From contig NZ_JACOGD010000010.1 in the NCBI RefSeq assembly GCF_014284235.1, positions 1-64,000 on the forward strand: a stretch of DNA of 64,000 nt, written 5' to 3'. This DNA comes from Cognatundibacterium curvum. Lineage in GTDB: Bacteria; Pseudomonadota; Gammaproteobacteria; Burkholderiales; Burkholderiaceae_D. This document shows, piece after piece, positions 19,749 through 28,024 of this stretch. The stretch's first letter is position 1; the number at the start of each line of letters is the position of its first letter. A program made the translations under genes and the position numbers. The notes under the pieces are model-generated. The model was not told where the DNA came from, ran no database searches, and saw nothing but the letters and a program-made list of their open reading frames with translations.

Positions 19749-20348
19749 ATGCAGGCAGTATCTTCGTATGATTTTTCCCAGGTACGTTTAAGCACAGCGC
19801 GGCTGGAATTGCGTCCTATGCAGATGGATGATACCGATGCCTTGTTTGCGATGTGTGCTGATGCCGAGTTTGTGCGCTACTGGAGCGAACCGGCCTGGCA
19901 GCACCGCGAGCAGGCTGAGCGTCGTATCCAGCGTGATCTGGATGCCTTACCGCGTGGCGATTATCTCTGTCTGGCTATCGTACGCAAACAGGATGGCGTC
20001 TGGCTGGGTAACTGTAGCTTGTTCAGTTTCCTGTGGGAATGCCGCCGCGCTGAGATTGGCTATGGCCTGGCGCGTCCTTACTGGGGGCAGGGTTATATGC
20101 AAGAGGCCTTGCAGGCTTTGCTGGCCTATGGCTTTGAGGATTTGCAGTTACACCGTGTCGAAGCGGATATAGATCCGGCTAACCGCGCGTCAGAACAGTC
20201 CCTGAAGCGACTCGGTTTTGTGCAGGAGGGTTTGCTGCGCGAACGCTGGATTGTAGATGGCCAGGTGTCTGATTCCGCGCTGTTTGGTTTGTTGCAGCCT
20301 GACTGGCTGGCGCTGCAAACGTCAGCAGCCCAGCATGCATCCGTCTAA
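19749..20348 (+). CDS. GNAT-family N-acetyltransferase (RimJ/RimL type)
   Basis: The 199-residue protein has the acetyl-CoA fold of the RimJ/RimL branch: LSTARLELRPMQMDD at the start, the acetyl-CoA loop region YGLARPYWGQGYMQEA (about 108-123), and the final NRASEQSLKRLGFVQEG. It would acetylate an amino group of a protein N-terminus, an amino acid or an antibiotic; the substrate cannot be told. A GTG directly before the ATG at 19749 is a less likely start. Its last 14 bases overlap the next gene. Confidence 0.9.
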   Translation: MQAVSSYDFSQVRLSTARLELRPMQMDDTDALFAMCADAEFVRYWSEPAWQHREQAERRIQRDLDALPRGDYLCLAIVRKQDGVWLGNCSLFSFLWECRRAEIGYGLARPYWGQGYMQEALQALLAYGFEDLQLHRVEADIDPANRASEQSLKRLGFVQEGLLRERWIVDGQVSDSALFGLLQPDWLALQTSAAQHASV

Positions 20349-20634
20349 GGTCAGACGTGAAGCGCTGCATGCGCTGACCGATTTACCCAATATCGCTGCC
20401 GCCGGGGCGGCCGATTTACGTCTGCTCGGCATCACGCATCCTCAACAGCTGATTGGTGCATCTGCACTGGACCTGTATCAGCGGCTATGCCTGCTGAGCG
20501 GACAACAGCAGGATCCCTGTGTGCTGGATGTGCTGTTGTCGGTCGTTGATTTCATGAATGGGGCAGAGGCGCAGTCCTGGTGGGCCTATACCAGCCAGCG
20601 CAAGCAAATGCTGGCGGCACTGAAATCTGTTTAG
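20335..20634 (+). CDS. Helix-hairpin-helix protein, Cdd1-like
   Basis: The 99-residue protein has a helix-hairpin-helix core (LTDLPNIAAAGAADLRLLGI), followed by QLIGASALDLYQRLC and a tail with QSWWAYTSQRK. This matches the small Cdd1-like 'pathogenicity locus' proteins, whose biochemical role is not established; the fold suggests DNA or protein contacts. The ATG at 20335 lies inside the end of the acetyltransferase gene, so translation is probably coupled. Its TAG stop overlaps the TAA stop of the convergent amylase gene. Confidence 0.88.
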   Translation: MHPSKVRREALHALTDLPNIAAAGAADLRLLGITHPQQLIGASALDLYQRLCLLSGQQQDPCVLDVLLSVVDFMNGAEAQSWWAYTSQRKQMLAALKSV

Positions 20635-22532
20635 GGCCGGCCTACCTCGAGCACCAGCACACCACGCGCCGGTATGTTGAGTGACTGCGATAATTCGACT
20701 TGCTGGCCGCTGAACAGCTCGCGGCCCCACGCACCGGCTGGCAGGATTTCTGCATATCTGTTGAGAGCGATCTGGCTGGCGCTGCTGTTCTTATTCATGA
20801 ACACCATCACCTGTTGCTGCCCCAGCGTACGTACATAACTGTAGATGCCGTTTTCGGGGGCGAAATGCATCAGTTTGCCGCGATGAATGACGGGCTGATG
20901 TTTGCGCCAGTTAAGCAGGGTTTTGAGCCAGCTTTGCGCATATTTTTGCGCGTCTGTCAGACCTGTGCCGGTGAAGGCATTGACGGTGTCGCCGCTCCAG
21001 CCACCGGGAAAATCACGCCGTGCTGCGCCATCATTTCTTTCTTTGGCGCTGGTCATTAAAATTTCAGTTCCGTAATACAGTTGCGGCGTGCGTGGCATAG
21101 TTGCGAGATACACCAGCGCCATGCGGGTCAGATCCCAGTCTTCATTGAGCACGGTGTACAGGCGGCTCAGGTCGTGATTGCCTTCAAACAGCACCAGTCG
21201 GGCCGGGTCAGGATAAAACTGGTCATTGACCAGAGCTTCATACAGGCTGTTGAAGCCACCATTCCAGGACTCGCTGGCGGTCAAGGCCTTGATCAACACA
21301 TCCTGCAAAGGGAAGTCCATCATACTGGGCATAGAAGAGACATAGCCATCCGGATTCACTTTGCCGCGTAACCAGCGCGCCACCACATTGGGATTGGTGC
21401 TCCATTCTTCGCCGACCATACTGAACTGCGGATATTCCTCCAAAATGCGGCGCGACCATTGCGCCAGAAAGCCAGGATCGGAATAGCTATAAGTGTCGGT
21501 GCGTATGCCGGACAGACCGGCGTACTCTATCCACCAGATACTGTTCTGGATTTGATATTGCGCCAGCACAGGATGGGCATTGTTCAGATCCGGCATATGT
21601 GCACTGAACCAGCCCTGACTAAAATTCTGTTTATCCACATTGGCGGCATAGGGGTCGCTGACTGTGGTACGCGCATGTGCGGTCGGTACGAATTTGCCCT
21701 GGTAAGTGATCCAGTCCGGTGCTGGCAGATCGCGTATCCACCAATGCTGATCACCAATGTGATTCAGCACCACATCCTGGATTACGCCTATGCCGTGGCG
21801 GCGCGCCTGTTGTACCAGTTCCCGGTACTCTGCATTGCTGCCTAGCCGCGCATCGATGCGGTAAAAATCGGTCGCCGCATAGCCATGATAGGAATACTGC
21901 GGCTGATTATTTTCCACCACCGGCGTCGGCCAGATCATGGTGTAGCCCATGTCGGCGATATAGGCCAGATGCTGTTGTATGCCAGCCAGATCACCGCCAT
22001 GGCGGCCTGCGCTGTCGTCGCTGCGATCCAGTTTGTCAGTAAAACCGGGCAGCACATCATTGGCCGGATTGCCGTTCGCGAAGCGGTCCGGCATCAGATT
22101 CAGGATCACATCCTGAGGGCCAAAACCATGGCGCCGGGCGGAGCCGGGTTCCCTGGCTTTGAATTCATAATCTGCCTCGGCCTTGATCTGCCCGTTAGCA
22201 TCAACAAAGCGAATATGCCGCTTGCCTGCCCGCATAGAGCGATTGAGTTCCAGATCGATGACCAGGTAATTCGGATTCGGCATAGCCTGTACTTTACGCA
22301 CGCGCAGACCTGTGCCGCTGATTTGCGGTCGCGTCAGTCCGATCTGGTCACCATGCACCATCAGCTGCAACTGGCGGTTTTGCATGCCGGTCCACCAGAA
22401 GGGCGGTTCTATCCGGTCTGGTGCAGCTAAACCTGTTGCCTTTACTGGCAATACACTGGATAAGGCAGTCAACAGCGCACTGCAACAAAAAATTGTAGCC
22501 AGGCGCAGGCATAGCTTGCTAAAGGTAAACAT
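20631..22532 (-). CDS. Secreted GH13 alpha-amylase (neopullulanase / cyclomaltodextrinase type)
   Basis: The 633-residue precursor has a signal peptide (about 1-32). An N-terminal beta-sandwich of cyclomaltodextrinase type follows (about 38-130, PPFWWTGMQNRQLQLMVHG), then the GH13 barrel from about 140. Catalytic residues are visible: the nucleophile Asp in GIRTDTYSYSD (near 344), the acid Glu in MVGEEW (near 372) and the stabilising Asp in EGNHDLSR (near 452). A C-terminal beta domain ends the chain. It should hydrolyse alpha-1,4 and perhaps alpha-1,6 links of starch, maltodextrin or pullulan outside the cytoplasm. AAGGAG precedes the ATG. A 7-9-7 palindrome lies 23-45 bases upstream of the start. 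Confidence 0.93.
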   Translation of the reverse strand: MFTFSKLCLRLATIFCCSALLTALSSVLPVKATGLAAPDRIEPPFWWTGMQNRQLQLMVHGDQIGLTRPQISGTGLRVRKVQAMPNPNYLVIDLELNRSMRAGKRHIRFVDANGQIKAEADYEFKAREPGSARRHGFGPQDVILNLMPDRFANGNPANDVLPGFTDKLDRSDDSAGRHGGDLAGIQQHLAYIADMGYTMIWPTPVVENNQPQYSYHGYAATDFYRIDARLGSNAEYRELVQQARRHGIGVIQDVVLNHIGDQHWWIRDLPAPDWITYQGKFVPTAHARTTVSDPYAANVDKQNFSQGWFSAHMPDLNNAHPVLAQYQIQNSIWWIEYAGLSGIRTDTYSYSDPGFLAQWSRRILEEYPQFSMVGEEWSTNPNVVARWLRGKVNPDGYVSSMPSMMDFPLQDVLIKALTASESWNGGFNSLYEALVNDQFYPDPARLVLFEGNHDLSRLYTVLNEDWDLTRMALVYLATMPRTPQLYYGTEILMTSAKERNDGAARRDFPGGWSGDTVNAFTGTGLTDAQKYAQSWLKTLLNWRKHQPVIHRGKLMHFAPENGIYSYVRTLGQQQVMVFMNKNSSASQIALNRYAEILPAGAWGRELFSGQQVELSQSLNIPARGVLVLEVGRP

Positions 22533-22554
22533 GAAGTCTCCTTAGTGTAGTTTT

Positions 22555-22577
22555 AGTACATTATTCTTGTATGTACT
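22555..22577. promoter_or_regulatory. Possible operator upstream of the amylase gene
   Basis: AGTACAT (22555-22561) and ATGTACT (22571-22577) form a perfect inverted repeat with a 9-base spacer. This is the size of a dimeric repressor or activator site. It lies 23 bases before the amylase start codon, within the likely promoter or leader. The rest of the gap to 23032 (about 450 bases) holds A+T-rich sequence with no gene seen. The regulator is unknown. Confidence 0.5.
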
Positions 22578-23032
22578 CAAAGATATAGCATTTTTTGGGT
22601 GTAAGAGTAACTGAATTCTTTGATGATACCGGCATGATTTGTATATTTGACTTTCAGTTGTCAGTGCAGGCCTGCTTGCAGGGGAGAGGCTAAATATAAG
22701 TAATAAAACTAATTTTTAACTTGCCTCAAGCTGTATGTTTCTTTGTTGCACTGGCAGTGCAACAAGTAAAACCGGATTTTGTCTATGCGGCGCATCAAAT
22801 GATGGTGCAAAAATTGCTAGTGAATTTGAAACTGTGTAGTATCTGTAGGACTTAGCGAAATTGTCTCAGCCGACAGCGCGCTGTAACAACTGCCAGGTCC
22901 TCATCACAGATCAGACATCCGCCCAGCCATCAGTCTCTTCCGTTATTTTGTTACTTCTGAATTCAGGCTGGCAGAACCCGAAATTCTATGCAGCATGCAT
23001 GTTGATATGCCCGGAAACAAGAAAGGATAGCT

Positions 23033-24124
23033 ATGGCGCCGCCACCTCTCGCAACTGAACAAATTCCACCGGATGAAGCGCATTACATCAATGATTTACG
23101 CAAACGTCTGAAGGCAAAAATTCAGCGCGAATATCCGCAAGGTGTGATGCGCAGGGATGCGCATCCTAAGATGCATGGACTGGTCAGGGCGTATTTCATT
23201 GTCGAACCAGATTTGCCTGCAGATTTACGCGTCGGCGTCTTTCAGGAGCCTCGCAGGTATAAATCCTGGATACGCTTTTCCAATCAGAATGGCACGATAC
23301 AGCCGGATATCAAGAGCGACATTCGTGGCATGGCCATCAAACTGATGGGTGTACCGGGTAAAAAATTGCTGGAAGCGGAACAGGATGCAGAAACCCATGA
23401 TTTCATCCTCATCAGCACCGATGTATTTGTGACGGCTAATGTCAAAGAATTCGCGGGTCTGATCAAGTCTATGACTAGCGGTGTGTTGTCCACCATCTGG
23501 TATTTCCTGACCCACTGGCGGGTCTCGTATAACCTGTGGCATTCCATGCTGAAGTTTGCCAATCCTCTGCATATTTCTTATTTCAGCACCACGCCTTACC
23601 TGTACGGCGACAAAGCGGTTAAGTATGCCGTCGTGCCGAGTACCAAGTCGATCGACCATTTGCCGGATCATCCCAAAGACGATTTTCTGCGCCGCGCCAT
23701 GGTCAAGCAATTGTCAAAAGAAGATGCGGTGTTTGACTTCATGATACAGATACAGACCGACGCGGAAAAAATGCCGATCGAAGATCCGGGTAAATTATGG
23801 CCGGAGACCCTGTCGCCATTTATCAAGATCGCCACCATCCGCATACCGCGTCAGAATTTTGATTCTGAGCCGCAGCGTGATTTTGGCGAAGAGCTGTCAT
23901 TCACACCCTGGCATGCCTTGCCTGAGCATCGCCCGCTGGGCGGCATCAACCGCGCGCGTAAAATCGTGTATGACGCGATTTCAGCATTCCGGCACGAGCA
24001 TAATCATACCCCGCGCAAAGAGCCGGACAGCTGGAATATTCCCGGCGTGGACCCGCTCGATCAGCAGACCCAGGCCAGTCGTTTTTTATGGGGCAATACG
24101 ACTAACTTTACGTCGGATCAATAA
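23033..24124 (+). CDS. Catalase-like haem protein
   Basis: The 363-residue protein belongs to the short catalase-related family, well below the roughly 480 residues of true monofunctional catalases. The distal histidine region is RRDAHPKMHG (H44). The segment that carries the distal Asn in catalases reads FILISTDVF here, without that Asn. Near residue 310, GINRARKIVYD supplies an RxxxY-spaced pair that could ligate haem. There is no signal peptide. AAAGGA precedes the ATG. Its 3' end overlaps the DyP gene by 17 bases on the opposite strand. Real catalase activity is doubtful; a peroxidase or fatty-acid hydroperoxide role, as in catalase-related allene oxide synthases, is possible (inference). 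Confidence 0.85.
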   Translation: MAPPPLATEQIPPDEAHYINDLRKRLKAKIQREYPQGVMRRDAHPKMHGLVRAYFIVEPDLPADLRVGVFQEPRRYKSWIRFSNQNGTIQPDIKSDIRGMAIKLMGVPGKKLLEAEQDAETHDFILISTDVFVTANVKEFAGLIKSMTSGVLSTIWYFLTHWRVSYNLWHSMLKFANPLHISYFSTTPYLYGDKAVKYAVVPSTKSIDHLPDHPKDDFLRRAMVKQLSKEDAVFDFMIQIQTDAEKMPIEDPGKLWPETLSPFIKIATIRIPRQNFDSEPQRDFGEELSFTPWHALPEHRPLGGINRARKIVYDAISAFRHEHNHTPRKEPDSWNIPGVDPLDQQTQASRFLWGNTTNFTSDQ

Positions 24125-25730
24125 CACCGCGTGCGATCATCCTCAGTGCAGTCATGCTGGGGATGAAAAAATACTCACCGCCACGGGTTTCCACGAAGCG
24201 CGGAATACGCGCCAGAATATAAGGCGCATCCTCGCTGGCCGGATCAACCTGCAGCACGGCCTTGCTCGCGAAACGCGGATCGCTGCTATGGTTGCCGAGG
24301 ATGATTTCCTTATCGTTGGCCGCCTTAAAATCATTGCCGTAATTAATCCACTGCTGCTGCACGAATTCAAACTGACGGTTAATGTCGGCATTCAGCATCA
24401 TGATGATGATGCCGTGATTGCCGTCATCGCGCTGGCGGTCGTGTACGGCACCGTAAGGCAGTCCGCGACGCAGGATACGGCGCCGGTTGACCAGCGCGCC
24501 TGGCGTATCAAACGCACCTGTCATACGTTTTAGTGAGCCGGGCGGATCGCCGGGATCACGTCCCATTTCCAGCGAGGCACGCGGATTGATACGGCGCAGA
24601 TGCGAACTGAACGGGCATTTGCCGCCGCTCATATCAGCATCATAGGTAAAGTCGCTCAACATCCTGTCCTGCTGTTCCGGTGTGGCTGTCGCAAAGCGCG
24701 CATCGAAGGCCTGTTTGGCTGCTGCATCCGGCGCTGACACCAGCGGCGCACCGTTATCGCGCCAGCGTCCGACAAATTTCGCTGCCAGCAGTTCTGGGCC
24801 GCCTGGATATTTTTTTCCTTCCTGTTGCAGATAGTGTTCGAAGCTCGCCACGTTTTCATGCAGCTTGCGATACACCATATAGGTGCCGTTGCGTACCAGC
24901 AGGATAGGCAAGGGTGCGGGCGGATATTCATGCGCTTCATCCACATGACCAAGCAGGAATTCACCGGTCGCCAGCGGTGCCCAGCTGCCGTCTGCCATTT
25001 GTTTGCCGCGGCCACGTACGCGGTCCGCATCGTAAGGCACACCTTCAAACACTGGATCACCGATGCCATCGGTATAGCCGAAATGCTCTTTGGCGGTTGG
25101 CATGCCGTTTTCCATCACCACGTTCACTTCCTGATAATCGAGCAGCTCGCCATTGTCACCGCGATTACCGCCGAGTATTACCACCCCGCCTTCACTGTGC
25201 CGCACTTCGTCCAGCAGCCACTGATAGCCTTGTTCCAGAAATTCAGTACAGCTTTGCATGGCTTGCGCCATACCTGCGACATCGGCGGTGGCTGGCGCTG
25301 GTGCGCGTGCATTCAGCAAGACCGTGATGTGTACATCCTTCTCGCGCGTGACTCGGTTGTTGCGCCAGATCGGATCCCAGCGTTCGGGTGAACTCGGCCC
25401 ATCGTCGCCGAGAATATCGCGCCTGTGCTTCATGCCCTCGATAAATTCCGGCGAAAAATCGACCAGCGAAGCGCGTGGCAATTCCAGTTCTTTCAGACCC
25501 TGATAAGTGAAGGCGATATTCACCGCACAATCCGGTGGCTGTACCGCATTTGGCCCGCTGCCCCAGTTGACGGCGGTAGTTACGCGCTGAGTGATGCGTC
25601 CTACGAATTGACGTGCGCGGGCGCTGTGGCGGATATTCAGGAACACATAGCGGCCTTTGGGATAACCAAAACGTGCGTAAGCGCGCAGGATATGGCCTTG
25701 GATATCGGATAAATCCAGTTCTTGAGTCAT
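24108..25730 (-). CDS. DyP-type haem peroxidase
   Basis: The 540-residue protein is a long DyP-type peroxidase that uses hydrogen peroxide to oxidise dyes or aromatic compounds. The signature GYTDG is at 218-222 (distal Asp221), the proximal haem histidine is H377 in KCPFSSH, and the distal arginine lies in NRRRILRRG. The N-terminus (LDLSDIQGHILRAYARF) is typical of the long class. There is no Tat or Sec signal, so it acts in the cytoplasm or inside a complex. It is the last gene of a three-gene operon, 21 bases behind the preceding gene. Its end overlaps the convergent catalase-like gene. Confidence 0.93.
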   Translation of the reverse strand: MTQELDLSDIQGHILRAYARFGYPKGRYVFLNIRHSARARQFVGRITQRVTTAVNWGSGPNAVQPPDCAVNIAFTYQGLKELELPRASLVDFSPEFIEGMKHRRDILGDDGPSSPERWDPIWRNNRVTREKDVHITVLLNARAPAPATADVAGMAQAMQSCTEFLEQGYQWLLDEVRHSEGGVVILGGNRGDNGELLDYQEVNVVMENGMPTAKEHFGYTDGIGDPVFEGVPYDADRVRGRGKQMADGSWAPLATGEFLLGHVDEAHEYPPAPLPILLVRNGTYMVYRKLHENVASFEHYLQQEGKKYPGGPELLAAKFVGRWRDNGAPLVSAPDAAAKQAFDARFATATPEQQDRMLSDFTYDADMSGGKCPFSSHLRRINPRASLEMGRDPGDPPGSLKRMTGAFDTPGALVNRRRILRRGLPYGAVHDRQRDDGNHGIIIMMLNADINRQFEFVQQQWINYGNDFKAANDKEIILGNHSSDPRFASKAVLQVDPASEDAPYILARIPRFVETRGGEYFFIPSMTALRMIARGVIDPT

Positions 25731-25751
25731 GGTCTTGTTCCCTGTATGGCG

Positions 25752-26453
25752 TTACAGACGATATTGTCCCGGAGCCCAGGTCGGGCTTTGCACATGTTCC
25801 GCCTGCACTCTGTGCATGAACTCGCGGTAGCGCGCGCGCAGCTCGGCGGCGGGTAAGCCCTGATGGGCGGTGGCAAAACGCGCGAACTCCTGTTTCAGAT
25901 ACAGCGCTTTGAGCTGTTCCGCCAGCGGTAAGTCATTCGAGCCGACAAAGAACAGCGAAGTCTTGAGCTGGCATTGCCGTATATAGTCCGTGAAACTGCG
26001 CGCATCCTGCACCCGTTCAAAGCCATAGCAGTGTTGCCAGACTTCGCGTATGCGCTGGTTGATGGCTTCCCACATGCCGCGTAAATAGGCATCCGGTTCA
26101 CCCGAAGGGCCACAATAAAAATTGGTGGTGAACACCAGATAGGCCGATTGCAGATGCTCTTCGACTGGCATCACGCTGCGGCGCAGGCCATCCGGTACCA
26201 CCGGCAGATAATCCGACCAGGTATCCGGCGCGCTGCCGCCAGGCAGGGATTCAGTGACTACATCATCCAGCACGAAAAAGCGACACAGATAGGTTTCAGG
26301 CACCAGTGCCATCGGGCTGTTGAATTCCTGATTCCAGCTTTGCAGCAGATCGCGGACCAGATCCGCATGCGAGATTTCGCGTCCCGCCACCAGACCATTG
26401 CGGATGGGGGAGAGTACGGTCAGACCGTAAGCATTACCAAATACATTAGCCAT
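25752..26453 (-). CDS. Unknown protein, second of a related pair upstream of the DyP peroxidase
   Basis: This 233-residue soluble protein of no recognised family begins MANVFGNAYGLTVLSPIRNG. The ATG at 26453 overlaps the stop of the preceding gene by 8 bases (ATGGCTAA), which fixes the start and implies coupling. It resembles the preceding protein in three places: the N-terminus, a central stretch (SAYLVFTTNFYC against YSYMLFFSNFNG), and a C-terminal helix region (QLKTSLFFVG to FMHRVQ against QLETIHYYSA to LLRGLQ). The two are probably old duplicates. Its job is most likely tied to the peroxidase 21 bases downstream. Confidence 0.85.
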   Translation of the reverse strand: MANVFGNAYGLTVLSPIRNGLVAGREISHADLVRDLLQSWNQEFNSPMALVPETYLCRFFVLDDVVTESLPGGSAPDTWSDYLPVVPDGLRRSVMPVEEHLQSAYLVFTTNFYCGPSGEPDAYLRGMWEAINQRIREVWQHCYGFERVQDARSFTDYIRQCQLKTSLFFVGSNDLPLAEQLKALYLKQEFARFATAHQGLPAAELRARYREFMHRVQAEHVQSPTWAPGQYRL

Positions 26454-27114
26454 GAGGACGCTCCTGATCGAGTTGACCCGCGTGCCAGCGCACCCGCTTC
26501 TCCACCTGCGCGGCAGACATACTGATGATGGGGGTCGGGTGCATTTCACCCAGATCATGCTGCAGCCCGCGCAGCAAGGCCTTATACCGTCTTTCAAACT
26601 CTTGGTCGCTGCCCTGATCGACAGTGCGGTTAAACGCGAGCAGGCTTTCCCTGACTGTCTGAGCCGACTTGATATCGTTGGATGCGGCCAGCGGATAGGC
26701 GCTGTAATAGTGGATGGTTTCGAGCTGGTTGTACTGGATATAGCGATGGAAAGGCGTTAAAGCGACCGACTTGGAATAGCGTATATTCCATTTCCAGAAC
26801 AGATCGAGCCCGCCCGGTATCGCGAAGGTGAACGAGTCCACATACTGATCCCAGCTGCCATTGAAATTACTGAAAAACAGCATGTAGCTGTACTTCAGTT
26901 TTTCTTTAGGCTGCTCAGGCGAAACATGCGGAAATTGTTTGCGCCCGACGATCACCCAGCGCGCATAATGGATTAAAGACAGTGTGATCAGACCCTGCAA
27001 AGTGCTGGGGCGTTTCAGTGCAACCCAGAAAAACAACTTATTCACCCATGCCGTGTACCAGCGTACTGGTGTGATGACATTCATCGCATAGGCTTTACCA
27101 GCAATGTTCGACAT
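26446..27114 (-). CDS. Unknown protein, first of a related pair upstream of the DyP peroxidase
   Basis: This 222-residue protein of no recognised family begins MSNIAGKAYAMNVITPVRWY. GGGAGAC precedes the ATG at 27114. A hydrophobic, aromatic stretch at about 20-55 (WVNKLFFWVAL, LITLSLIHYARWVIVG) may lie on a membrane. The centre has YSYMLFFSNFNGSWDQYVDSF, and later IETIHYYSAY-type aromatic residues and a charged helix follow. It is related to the next protein and coupled to it by an 8-base overlap. Possible roles are substrate binding or a scaffold for the peroxidase; the sequence does not decide. Confidence 0.85.
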   Translation of the reverse strand: MSNIAGKAYAMNVITPVRWYTAWVNKLFFWVALKRPSTLQGLITLSLIHYARWVIVGRKQFPHVSPEQPKEKLKYSYMLFFSNFNGSWDQYVDSFTFAIPGGLDLFWKWNIRYSKSVALTPFHRYIQYNQLETIHYYSAYPLAASNDIKSAQTVRESLLAFNRTVDQGSDQEFERRYKALLRGLQHDLGEMHPTPIISMSAAQVEKRVRWHAGQLDQERPHG

Positions 27115-27309
27115 GCTTGTCTCCCAATTAGGTAGTCCGGTGAAAAATCGCAGTAAGTGTAGAAATGAAACGGGAAAGGCAATACGCGGCTCAGAATAGC
27201 ATATTGTCAAAACGTAAGCTTGTCATTTTTATCTTTATGTTGCGCAAATCATGCGTTTGCGGCATAAGCGCGCGACAGGCTTTGCTGCGCGGCCAGATAG
27301 CCAGATGGC

Positions 27310-27894
27310 TTATTCCGGATACAGATCAACGACTATGCTCTTCGCTAACTGGTCGCCCATACGTTGTTTGTTCTCATTAAAGAGAAACGCGATCAGCTCA
27401 AACACCGTCATTAGCATCGCCAGATTTCGCTGGCAGGAGCGCCAGACGGTCAATGCTTCACCATGAGATGCTGTGACTGCACGCAGGCGCAAACAGCGTT
27501 TGCCTATGCCGCCGTTGGGTAAGGCATCACGTATCAGCATATAGCCCAGACACAAGGAGACAAATATGCCAGACAGTGATTTTGCCCAAGCCAGTCCGGA
27601 CTGATGCAACAAAAAATGGACCAGCATCATACTCAGATTGAGCACGATGATGTCGATCAGGAACGCACCTATACGCCGGAAACGACTGGCAGGACGATCC
27701 CCGAATGGAAAATTACTGAGTGCTGGCAGACCAGCTAACTGGCGCAGACAGTTAATGTCGTCAACAGACATGCCACGCTCTGTCAATATGACTTCTATTT
27801 GCTCGCGACGTTGTAAGGGGATGGGAGTTTGCGCAATCGCGATCAGCAGATCCGTATCAGCTCGCTGATCGTCATGAGAGGATGAATCGTTCAT
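27310..27894 (-). CDS. RDD-family membrane protein
   Basis: The 194-residue protein has a soluble N-terminal part (about 1-70) and an RDD domain from about 70. The hallmark SRFRRIGAFLIDIIVLN with the first membrane helix, a second helix near 105-120, the GGIGKRCLRLRAV turn and a third helix near 150-165 are present. RDD proteins are inner-membrane proteins of mostly unknown role; some are linked to ion exchange. It is separated from the peroxidase operon by about 195 bases. Confidence 0.85.
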   Translation of the reverse strand: MNDSSSHDDQRADTDLLIAIAQTPIPLQRREQIEVILTERGMSVDDINCLRQLAGLPALSNFPFGDRPASRFRRIGAFLIDIIVLNLSMMLVHFLLHQSGLAWAKSLSGIFVSLCLGYMLIRDALPNGGIGKRCLRLRAVTASHGEALTVWRSCQRNLAMLMTVFELIAFLFNENKQRMGDQLAKSIVVDLYPE

Positions 27895-27961
27895 AGATTG
27901 AAGAAGTGGAGACGGCGCACTGGCAAGAATCCGACAATATACCTGAAGTGTCAGCCCTCAG

Positions 27962-27996
27962 AAAAGCAGCGACCCGCCAGCTGGCGGGTCGCTGCA
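27962..27996 (-). terminator. 30-bp perfect palindrome, terminator of the CocE-type gene
   Basis: Positions 27966-27980 and 27981-27995 are exact reverse complements with no spacer, G-C rich, centred on CAGCTG. Read on the minus strand, TTTT follows. It lies 29 bases behind the stop of the minus-strand hydrolase gene and fits as its terminator. Confidence 0.75.
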
Positions 27997-28024
27997 GACT
28001 CAACATAGCGAGCGCAGGCTTGCC

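Noticed and set aside
22861-23058. TTG-started frame of 65 codons ahead of the catalase-like gene
   Set aside because: It has no ribosome-binding site, overlaps the next gene's start, and its product has no protein-like pattern.
27966-27995. 30-bp perfect palindrome considered as an attachment or recombination site
   Set aside because: Its place just behind a minus-strand stop codon, with TTTT after it on that strand, fits a terminator. No integrase or second copy was seen.
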